Below are positions 1 to 5,420 of a stretch of DNA of 5,420 nt, piece after piece (positions within the stretch are counted from its first letter, which is position 1; the number at the start of each line of letters is the position of its first letter). Under the pieces are notes generated by a model that had not been told where the DNA came from, did not search any database, and saw only the letters and a list, made by a program, of their open reading frames with translations. Origin of the DNA: Oscillospiraceae bacterium (lineage in GTDB: Bacteria; Bacillota_A; Clostridia; Oscillospirales; Ruminococcaceae); contig JAGDDO010000162.1 of assembly GCA_017848205.1 (NCBI GenBank), positions 1 to 5,420 of the forward strand. Direction: 5' to 3'. The translations under genes were made by a program, and so were the position numbers.

Positions 1-2598
1 CCTTCCGGCGGTGAAGACAAGCCTGTAATACCTGAGGCTGAATACGCTCTTTCCCGTGAACTCGGCGTGTTCAGACATAAACAGATAATGCCGCGCATTG
101 CACTGAAGCATGAGTGTACGGTCGAAAAACTGTCATTTATGGGCGGCGGAAAGACAATAGTTTCACAGGACGTCACCGGCGTATATTTCTGGAATCCTGA
201 AACAGGCGAACTTATAAAGAAGATCGCGGTTGATGACGGAGAATTCGGTTCTTCCACAAACAGCAGTTCAAACAAGTATACGGTATACTTCGATACTGAA
301 GGGGACACCAGCGGAACAAGATACGAATATGCGGGAGCTCCGTCAAGCACCACCAGTGAGACAAGTCCGGTGTTCAACAGAATTTACAGCGGATTTGAAC
401 ATGTGCCGTCCGACGATGAGCTGGGTACAGGCGGAGACGTTTATCTCTACAATTCCGACAACACATTGTGGAGAATAGACGGAGCTACCGGCGAAGTAAA
501 ATGGAAAGCCGATCCTGCTGAAAATGCCTATGAATACAAGGATACAGTTTTTGACGAGAAATATGTTATACGTCTTTACCGCAATAAAACTGTAATGGCC
601 AACGGAGTGGAATTTGTGGGAAATGAGTCCTATGCTGAACTTATCGACCGTGAAACAGGAAAGATAGAAGACACTGTAAAGATAACGGCTACTTCCGGAG
701 AATCTTTCGGATTTGTTTTCAGCAATGACATTCTGGCTGTAAGAGACGGAAAAATGTATATTTACTCAGATGAGGACGGCAAGCTGAAGGTATACGAGAT
801 AAAGGATCACGATCTCGTTTCGGTAAATGAGTTTAAAGCTGAGGGCGTTTCAGACGGTAGTATAAACAGAGTGGATATGAAGTTTGTGAAAGATGAGCCG
901 GTGGTGGCATCATGCAGTATAATGGCTTATCAGACTGAAACTCTGTTCATGTGCTATGACAAGGATATGAAAACACAGAAATGGCGTACAGCAGTGCCGG
1001 TGAACTACGATGCTACCGGAAAAATGTATTTAATGCCTGCTTCCGATACGGGATATGCACATGATGTGCTTGCTGTTTCCACAAAGCTTTCTCTTTCATT
1101 CATTGACTACAAGACAGGTGCGCTTATAAAGTCGATAAAATATGACTGTGAATCGACTTACACATCATTCAGCAAACGCGGATTTGCTCAGATCATACTT
1201 GAAAGCGGCGAGGAATACCTTGTGGCTTTAGGCAACTACACTTCAGGTGACAGTTCGACTGATGCAGTATACAGAGTACAGGATCTTGAGTCCTCCGTAC
1301 TTCTCAGCAGCTACAGCCGCTGTAAATATGTTACCGCCGGTGACTATTCAAACACCGCATATATACGCTATGCCGGTCAGAATCCTGACTATACTGATAT
1401 AGATCCGGGTGAGTATATGTATTCGAAAAAGGTGCTTGCTGTTGACGAAACAGGTACATATTCAGTGATAGCTTCAACATATTATCCGGACGGAAAATAC
1501 AATTCAACAGTCAATCATCTGTTCATCTACACTACTTCACAGAACGGCGAGGTTTCAGGAACTGAAGTTAAGGAACTTGAAGGTTATGATATAAACAGTG
1601 CCGGATTTGCCGGAAAAGAAAAGGTCATAGTATCTGCTGTTCCGAAAAGCGGTGCCTCATATGACGATGAATTCTACAGCATCGACGTTAAAACCGGAAA
1701 GGCTGAAAAGATCGCAGATGCACTTTCATCAGGCGGCAGCAAAGTAAAGTTTGTTCCTTCCGGAAATGGAGTTTTCTATCTGTCAGACACACGAAGAAAT
1801 ATTACTTACATAAATGCTGAAGGAAAAGTTACATCCTGGGAGAAGAAGAAAGAAGGTGCTGTTGTTCCGGAACGCAAGGTAATTGAGGACAAGTATGCCG
1901 TTTGTGATACCAGAGCCGCATTCCTTGCTGAAGAGAACTCTGAGGGCGAAAAGGCTATTGAGGTTTTCTCATTTGACTCGGAAAAGAGCGTAAGGCTTAA
2001 GATAGATCTTTCATCTGATGAAGGTCTTTCAGTGCAGCGTATCTTCTGGCAGAACAGCAATACGGTGGGCGTGTTCCTAAACAACCGTACAGTTTCATTC
2101 TTTGATGCTGAGTCAGGTGAGGCTGGCGCGACAGTATCGCTGGTAGGCACAAGTCAGGAACCGGTATCCGTTGTTCCTGTAAGTGATGATAATTTCGCTG
2201 TGCTCTGCCGTGATTCACATATCTATGAGATGAACACAGACGGATTTACAGGCAGAAGCTGCCGTCTGGAATTTACCGACGAAATTAATAACAATATCCG
2301 TGAATACGACAGCTCAAATGCAGGTAAGCTTGAAGTGATGAATTCATCAGAATCTTTCCGCAAATATGTGGTATGGGATGAAGACGAGGCGTGGCTCCTT
2401 GACACTGATCATTTTGCAGTGCGTTACAGAATAGATGACTTTGCCGCAGCAGGCGGAGAATATGTATTCATAAGCGATAAGATAAACAACAAGGCAGGAT
2501 TTTTCCCGGTTTATTCTACAGAGCAGCTTCTTGAAACTGCAGAAAATTTTCTGTCAGCACTCGGCAAAGGAATGAAAGGACAGGAAAATGAAGAATAA
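1..2598 (+). CDS. Large beta-propeller (WD40/PQQ-like) protein, 5'-truncated by the window
   Basis: The frame is open from the first base, so the visible 865 residues are the C-terminal part of a longer protein. A GTG at position 67 and an ATG at 88 are possible starts, but neither has a Shine-Dalgarno sequence and the preceding 22 codons read as normal protein, so I treat both as internal. The sequence has recurring propeller-blade signatures, a hydrophobic strand followed by Asp and a TG/SG turn: VYFWNPETGE (visible residues 61-70), LWRIDGATGE (156-165), AELIDRETGK (212-221), LSFIDYKTGA (365-374), FYSIDVKTGK (558-567) and VSFFDAESGE (698-707). The spacing implies two or more propellers with degenerate blades. 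No membrane segment is visible. The C-terminal tail (YSTEQLLETAENFL) resembles the short helical tail seen on other bacterial WD40-type proteins. Propellers of this kind are protein-binding or sensing platforms, with no catalytic residues apparent. The gene overlaps the next one by 11 bases, which implies co-translation and a shared role. What is fused upstream, whether effector, membrane anchor or nothing, cannot be seen. The fold is fairly secure, the function unknown. Confidence 0.85.
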   Translation, partial: PSGGEDKPVIPEAEYALSRELGVFRHKQIMPRIALKHECTVEKLSFMGGGKTIVSQDVTGVYFWNPETGELIKKIAVDDGEFGSSTNSSSNKYTVYFDTEGDTSGTRYEYAGAPSSTTSETSPVFNRIYSGFEHVPSDDELGTGGDVYLYNSDNTLWRIDGATGEVKWKADPAENAYEYKDTVFDEKYVIRLYRNKTVMANGVEFVGNESYAELIDRETGKIEDTVKITATSGESFGFVFSNDILAVRDGKMYIYSDEDGKLKVYEIKDHDLVSVNEFKAEGVSDGSINRVDMKFVKDEPVVASCSIMAYQTETLFMCYDKDMKTQKWRTAVPVNYDATGKMYLMPASDTGYAHDVLAVSTKLSLSFIDYKTGALIKSIKYDCESTYTSFSKRGFAQIILESGEEYLVALGNYTSGDSSTDAVYRVQDLESSVLLSSYSRCKYVTAGDYSNTAYIRYAGQNPDYTDIDPGEYMYSKKVLAVDETGTYSVIASTYYPDGKYNSTVNHLFIYTTSQNGEVSGTEVKELEGYDINSAGFAGKEKVIVSAVPKSGASYDDEFYSIDVKTGKAEKIADALSSGGSKVKFVPSGNGVFYLSDTRRNITYINAEGKVTSWEKKKEGAVVPERKVIEDKYAVCDTRAAFLAEENSEGEKAIEVFSFDSEKSVRLKIDLSSDEGLSVQRIFWQNSNTVGVFLNNRTVSFFDAESGEAGATVSLVGTSQEPVSVVPVSDDNFAVLCRDSHIYEMNTDGFTGRSCRLEFTDEINNNIREYDSSNAGKLEVMNSSESFRKYVVWDEDEAWLLDTDHFAVRYRIDDFAAAGGEYVFISDKINNKAGFFPVYSTEQLLETAENFLSALGKGMKGQENEE
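2575..2580 (+). promoter_or_regulatory. Ribosome binding site of the RyR-domain gene, inside the upstream gene
   Basis: AAAGGA ends 7 bases before the ATG at 2588 and lies within the last codons of the propeller gene. A second AGGA at 2582-2585 is too close to the start to be used. The position supports the 2588 start and suggests translational coupling across the 11-base overlap. Confidence 0.6.
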
Positions 2599-4549
2599 CA
2601 AAACAAATACCAGTCGTTTTATATTTCTGCTGGCAGTCATATCGTTTCTTGTCGCAACAGTAGAAGGTGCCGTGTACTATGAAAAATATGCACCTTTTTT
2701 CAGGATCCTTCTTGTTCTGCAGAACAGTATAAATGCTTTCGGTTTCAAAGCGACAATAACTCTTAAAGACGCCTTTGCGTATATGAAGGATAACAATTCA
2801 GTCTTCAGCATGATCATTGCCTATGCATACGGTATCGCAGTTTTCACTGCTCCGTACTGTACATTGTCTTTCATTTATAAATTTCTGGAACGTCTGCTCC
2901 AGTTTATCGTTTTTTTCCGCAGAAATAAAAACTGCCGCCACATTGTCGTGTTCGGATTCAACGATGATGTGCGTGCTATGCTGAAAAACGGCGTTTCAGA
3001 CAGGAAAAAAACCTGCGTGCACATCGTTTCTGCCGAAAAGCTGAGCGGTGAGGAAATTTATGCTCTCAATAAGCAGGGCTATGTGGTTCACTGTACTGAT
3101 CTGCTTAAGGCTGACGAATCGGATATACCTTCACTTGTCTCGAAGATGTATCTTGAAAAGGCTGAAAACATAATTCTTTTTGAAAAGTCATCGGTACGAA
3201 ATTTTTCGCTTCTGCAGCTGTTCCGTCTCACTGCGGATGACAGCGAATACAGAGTAATGCTTCCTCCGGGATCCAAGGTGTCATGCAGATGTGAGGAAGA
3301 AGGCATAAGCAGACTTATCTCATCTTACTACAACAGTACTGCAGGTTCCGAAGCCTGTTTTGATCTTGAGATAATAGGCCTGCCGGAGATGCAGGTGCGC
3401 AAGATGTATTCAGACTGTCCGCTTCATACAGTATACAGAAACACGGGCATTCCGCTTAAAGACTGGAATGTTCATCTTCTTGTTGCGGGACTTGGCAAAC
3501 TCGGTGAAGAGGCAGTTATTCAGGCCATGAATCTCGGAGTTGTACACGAGCAGAACCGTATAGTCATCGATGTCTTTGACAGCAGTATAGTGTCGAAAAA
3601 AGCTGTTTTTCTTAATCAGTTCAGCCGTGATACATTTGACATAACAGATGACCGTGTCGTATTGAAAAGCGATGTGGCTGACGGTGTTCTTGAGATTAAT
3701 TTCTTCGAGATGAATGTTTCACATATAGATTTCTACGATACTGTCCGTGAAAGATCGGAAAGGGAACCGTATACATATGCAGTTATCGCTCTCGAAGACA
3801 CTGATCTTGCAGTAAACTGTGCAATACAGCTTGAAGAACTGTTTGCCGAGAAAAGTGTCAGAATTCCGATACTCATGCGTCTTGACAATGACCGCCGTCT
3901 TGCGGAATATATCGCTGACGAGAACGGTTCACTCACAGACGTAAGACTCATAGACGACAGAAGATCAGTTATCACACTTGACATGATAACAGGCCGTAAC
4001 ATAGACTGTATTGCAAAGGAATACAACCATTTCTACAACAGTATTGCCCTTCTCAGCGCAGGCGAATCAGGATCTGATGACAATTCTGCAGGAGATTCGG
4101 AAAAGGAATGGAACAAACTGAGACTTTTCAGACGTTCTTCAAGCAAGGCTGCCGCATATCATGATGAAGTCAAGAATGATGTCATTCCTGAACTTGCCGC
4201 TGAAAACGGAACGGATCTTTCTGAAAAGCTTGAAGAGATCCTCGGAAGAAACGGTACACTGATGAAGTATAACGGATCAGCATGGCAGATGAACGGCACA
4301 GAAGAGGAACTCCTTGAAGCAATGAAAAAAGACAGATTTGCCTATGATCTTGCTTCTCTTGAACACCGTCGCTGGTGCTGCTACATGGCATCAGCCGGAT
4401 GGAAAGCCGGTGAAAGAAGTGACAAATTCCGTCGGAATCCGTGTCTTGTGACTCAGCAGAAACTGATGGAGACAAGGCCGGAAATGTGCAAGTACGATCT
4501 TATGTCACTTATGGCGCGTTACAGAAAATATGCGCAGGGAAAGAAATAA
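2588..4549 (+). CDS. Two-TM, double TrkA-N/RCK-like and RyR-domain protein (channel- or sensor-like)
   Basis: Complete 653-residue protein. Two hydrophobic segments, about residues 11-31 and 72-97, are separated by a stretch (36-53) with an amphipathic helix and AFGF. A basic FFRRNK junction (109-114) then marks the cytosolic side. The first Rossmann-like domain begins at HIVVFGFNDD (118-127), with a degenerate glycine motif. The second begins around 295 with a clean GLGKLG nucleotide-binding loop (301-306), followed by an acidic strand end (IDVFD) and later VIALEDTDLAV. After a Ser/Asp/Glu-rich linker, W508 and RRSSSKAAAYH (515-525) match the segment that often precedes bacterial RyR domains. 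The last 76 residues carry the RyR core: LEHRRW (591-596), GW (604-605) and NPCL (617-620). RCK/TrkA-N domains usually bind NAD(H) or nucleotides and gate K+ channels. RyR domains (PF02026) occur in ryanodine receptors and in poorly understood bacterial proteins. No canonical TVGYG selectivity filter is present, so conduction is inference. The start is supported by an RBS and a coupled overlap. Domain calls rest on motif reading only. Confidence 0.85.
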   Translation: MKNNKTNTSRFIFLLAVISFLVATVEGAVYYEKYAPFFRILLVLQNSINAFGFKATITLKDAFAYMKDNNSVFSMIIAYAYGIAVFTAPYCTLSFIYKFLERLLQFIVFFRRNKNCRHIVVFGFNDDVRAMLKNGVSDRKKTCVHIVSAEKLSGEEIYALNKQGYVVHCTDLLKADESDIPSLVSKMYLEKAENIILFEKSSVRNFSLLQLFRLTADDSEYRVMLPPGSKVSCRCEEEGISRLISSYYNSTAGSEACFDLEIIGLPEMQVRKMYSDCPLHTVYRNTGIPLKDWNVHLLVAGLGKLGEEAVIQAMNLGVVHEQNRIVIDVFDSSIVSKKAVFLNQFSRDTFDITDDRVVLKSDVADGVLEINFFEMNVSHIDFYDTVRERSEREPYTYAVIALEDTDLAVNCAIQLEELFAEKSVRIPILMRLDNDRRLAEYIADENGSLTDVRLIDDRRSVITLDMITGRNIDCIAKEYNHFYNSIALLSAGESGSDDNSAGDSEKEWNKLRLFRRSSSKAAAYHDEVKNDVIPELAAENGTDLSEKLEEILGRNGTLMKYNGSAWQMNGTEEELLEAMKKDRFAYDLASLEHRRWCCYMASAGWKAGERSDKFRRNPCLVTQQKLMETRPEMCKYDLMSLMARYRKYAQGKK

Positions 4550-4578
4550 GAATACAGAAACAACGCAAATCCCACCTT

Positions 4579-4609
4579 CGGAAATCCGGCGAAGCCGGAT
4601 TTCCGGTTT
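4579..4609 (+). terminator. Hairpin after the RyR-domain gene, probable weak terminator
   Basis: A perfect 12-bp stem (CGGAAATCCGGC at 4579-4590 with its complement at 4594-4605) closes on a GAA triloop, 30 bases after the stop codon. The following tract is only GTTTGAT, so the U-tail is poor. It could stabilise the mRNA 3' end or attenuate, with the next hairpin completing termination. Confidence 0.65.
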
Positions 4610-4658
4610 GATCAGTGTTTCCCTGAAATTGTATTATATTTGAATGCTTTTATGATGC

Positions 4659-4695
4659 AAATGCACATTCCAGTTTTCTGGAATGTGCATTTTTT
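4659..4695 (+). terminator. Strong intrinsic terminator
   Basis: A perfect 15-bp stem (left arm 4659-4673, right arm 4678-4692) with a TTTT loop. Its outer A-T pairs merge into a run of six T at 4690-4695, followed by more pyrimidines. This is the classic rho-independent form for + strand transcription and closes the two-gene operon. On the other strand the tail has only three T, so it is mainly one-directional. Confidence 0.85.
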
Positions 4696-4752
4696 GCTTT
4701 CTTTTTCTCCTTTTATATTCCAGCAGTTGATTTATATGTCAGGTGTTCGGAA

Positions 4753-4766
4753 TGTAAACGCTTTCA
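4753..4766 (+). promoter_or_regulatory. Catabolite-responsive element (cre), CcpA-type operator
   Basis: TGTAAACGCTTTCA fits every position of the CcpA consensus TGWAANCGNTNWCA. CcpA with HPr-Ser-P binds such sites in Bacillota to repress or activate carbon-source genes. It lies upstream of a sugar-binding lipoprotein gene, which fits. It sits about 185 bases upstream of the predicted transcription start, farther than usual for either direct repression or activation, so looping, an unseen nearer promoter, or a chance match remain possible. Confidence 0.6.
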
Positions 4767-4908
4767 GAAAATACGAAAAACATACAAATTAAGTGATAGT
4801 TCACAATACAACTCCACAAAATACGGTTAAGTTGCAATAAAATGATGTTTCAAATAAGATGATTTTACTAATCTTTTGGTGTAACGGCAAATGAACGCAT
4901 AAAATGTG

Positions 4909-4937
4909 TTGACAAGCAAGGAATGAATAAGTAAAAT
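4909..4937 (+). promoter_or_regulatory. Sigma-A-type promoter of the sugar-binding lipoprotein gene
   Basis: TTGACA at 4909-4914 is a perfect -35 box. A 17-base spacer leads to TAAAAT at 4932-4937, five of six matches to the -10 consensus. Transcription would start near 4944 and give a leader of about 160 bases before the ATG at 5103. It is the best hexamer pair in the intergenic region. Confidence 0.75.
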
Positions 4938-4954
4938 TAAGTATATAGAGCAAA

Positions 4955-4975
4955 GTATTAGTTATGACTAATTAC
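4955..4975. repeat. Inverted repeat just downstream of the predicted transcription start
   Basis: ATTAGT at 4957-4962 and ACTAAT at 4967-4972 flank TATG. Two more pairs (GT with AC) form if T4973 bulges. It is AT-rich, so weak as RNA structure, but its place about 11-31 bases past the start would suit a repressor operator. No regulator is identified. Confidence 0.35.
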
Positions 4976-4978
4976 ATC

Positions 4979-4996
4979 TATGCCCGAAGTATGCCC
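4979..4996. repeat. Direct repeat TATGCCC, 11-base period
   Basis: TATGCCC occurs at 4979-4985 and again at 4990-4996, separated by GAAG. The period is about one DNA helical turn, as seen at sites bound by AraC-type or response-regulator proteins. It could equally be chance in a short leader. Confidence 0.35.
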
Positions 4997-5091
4997 TAAC
5001 ACTTATTACGAGCGTATTATGATTTTCTAAACGGCATAATGACGTATTACTGATAATAATGCTTTGTAAAACCAATTTTTTATATAAAATC

Positions 5092-5097
5092 AGGAGG
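5092..5097 (+). promoter_or_regulatory. Strong ribosome binding site of the lipoprotein gene
   Basis: AGGAGG, extended to AGGAGGAG, ends 5 bases before the ATG at 5103. This fixes the start codon and predicts high translation, as expected for an abundant binding protein. Confidence 0.9.
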
Positions 5098-5102
5098 AGA
5101 AT

Positions 5103-5420
5103 ATGGCAAGAAAATTTATTGCTATGCTTTCAGCATTTTTAATGCTGGGCACAATGACTGCATGCGGTGCAGTTGACAGCGGAACCGGAAACGCAGGAAC
5201 AGACACAAACACAAATGCAAACGCTGATTCGAAAACAGATGACGGCGCAAAGGACGACGCAGCTGCTGAATCAAAGGCTGATGATACTTCATCAGGAGGA
5301 AAGCAGACAGTTGGTATCGCAATGCCGACAAAGTCACTTGAACGCTGGAATCGTGACGGTGAATATCTGAAGGATCAGTTTGAAGCAGCAGGCTACAACG
5401 TTGAGCTCAAGTATTCAGAC
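5103..5420 (+). CDS. Sugar ABC transporter substrate-binding lipoprotein (ChvE/XylF-like), 3' end outside window
   Basis: Only the first 106 codons are present; the frame is still open at the window edge, and family members are usually about 350-400 residues. Residues 1-21 are a lipoprotein signal peptide: positive ARK, a hydrophobic core, then a lipobox ending MTAC, with Cys21 as the lipidation site. Residues 22-66 are a low-complexity linker rich in Asp, Ala, Thr, Asn and Lys that would tether the protein above the membrane. The mature fold begins at TVGIAMPTKSLERWNRDGE (69-87). The MPT..L.RWN.DG pattern is characteristic of the first strand and sugar-binding loop of ChvE/xylose-type type-I periplasmic binding proteins, and the segment after it (QFEAAGYNVELKYSD) fits the next helix and strand. 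The protein would deliver a monosaccharide, possibly xylose, glucose or galactose-like, to a permease and ATPase probably encoded downstream. The exact sugar cannot be told. A strong RBS, its own promoter and an upstream cre box suggest regulation by carbon source. Confidence 0.9.
   Translation, partial: MARKFIAMLSAFLMLGTMTACGAVDSGTGNAGTDTNTNANADSKTDDGAKDDAAAESKADDTSSGGKQTVGIAMPTKSLERWNRDGEYLKDQFEAAGYNVELKYSD

Larger units (their letters stand above)
4550..5102. other. Non-coding intergenic region of 553 bases between two transcription units
   Basis: I see no credible gene on either strand: the region is AT-rich and stop-dense. It holds, in order, two terminator-like hairpins (4579-4605 and 4659-4695), a pyrimidine-rich stretch (4691-4715), a cre box (4753-4766), an AT-rich stretch with nothing definite (4767-4908), a promoter (4909-4937) and a long leader to the ATG at 5103. 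Confidence 0.8.
4944..5102 (+). other. Long 5' leader of the lipoprotein mRNA
   Basis: The predicted leader is about 160 bases, far longer than an RBS needs. It contains a dyad (4955-4975), a TATGCCC direct repeat (4979-4996) and a weak 9-pair hairpin with one bulge (CGTATTATG at 5013-5021 with 5035-5044, 13-base loop). A competing 5-bp hairpin (5045-5049 with 5054-5058) overlaps none of its loop but abuts its right arm. I do not recognise a known riboswitch class, and no terminator-like GC stem plus T-run precedes the RBS. The endpoint depends on the promoter call. Confidence 0.45.

Noticed and set aside
67..99. GTG at 67 or ATG at 88 as the true start of the propeller gene
   Set aside because: No Shine-Dalgarno sequence precedes either, and the frame stays open with protein-like codons back to base 1.
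1806..2405. Minus-strand open frames within the propeller gene
   Set aside because: They lie opposite a well-supported gene, have Ser/Arg/Leu-rich compositions typical of antisense shadows, and lack RBSs.
3088..4475. Minus-strand open frames inside the RyR-domain gene
   Set aside because: Antisense shadows of a gene whose domain motifs are clear in the + frame.
4768..4825. Direct repeat AAAATACG (4768-4775 and 4818-4825), small dyads GTGA/TCAC (4793-4804) and AAGAT/ATCTT (4856-4875)
   Set aside because: Short and AT-rich; expected by chance in a region of this composition.
4832..4860. Second promoter TTGCAA-N17-TAAGAT upstream of the main one
   Set aside because: Only four of six matches in each hexamer in an AT-rich stretch; it could explain the distant cre but is too weak to call.
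5122..5370. Gln/Thr-rich + strand frame (5167-5370) and its minus-strand counterpart
   Set aside because: Both overlap the lipoprotein gene in other frames. The low-complexity composition comes from the repetitive linker codons, and neither has an RBS.
1..5420. CRISPR arrays, insertion sequences, tRNA or rRNA genes
   Set aside because: No regularly spaced repeats, transposase-like frames, terminal inverted repeats or recognisable RNA gene sequences were seen.

Overview
This looks like DNA from a low-to-moderate GC Bacillota bacterium, most likely a gut or rumen clostridium of the Ruminococcus/Oscillospiraceae kind. The clues are a Gram-positive lipoprotein signal with an Ala/Asp/Thr/Asn-rich linker, strong AGGAGG ribosome binding sites, a textbook CcpA-type cre box, sigma-A-like promoter hexamers and U-tailed intrinsic terminators. 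The genus is inferred from style, not from a search. All three genes lie on the + strand.

Positions 1-4549 hold two genes joined by an 11-base overlap. The first (1-2598) enters the window already open, so its N-terminus is missing. The visible 865 residues form a large, divergent WD40/PQQ-like beta-propeller. The second (2588-4549, complete, 653 aa) combines two N-terminal membrane segments, two Rossmann-like (TrkA-N/RCK-type) regulatory domains and a C-terminal RyR (ryanodine-receptor-repeat-like) domain. It resembles a membrane channel or sensor with a cytosolic ligand-binding part. The overlap argues that the two proteins are made together and act together. A sensing or conflict/stress-response system is a reasonable guess, but the effector, if any, would lie in the missing upstream part.

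Positions 4550-5102 are non-coding. The region has two successive hairpins after the operon; the second is a strong intrinsic terminator with a T6 tail. Next come a perfect match to the cre consensus, a near-consensus promoter (TTGACA-N17-TAAAAT), and an unusually long leader of about 160 bases. The leader contains a small dyad, an 11-base-period direct repeat and a weak hairpin.

Positions 5103-5420 begin a sugar ABC transporter substrate-binding lipoprotein (ChvE/XylF-like periplasmic-binding-protein family), cut off by the window end after 106 codons. It is a separate transcription unit, probably under catabolite control, and functionally unrelated to the upstream pair.
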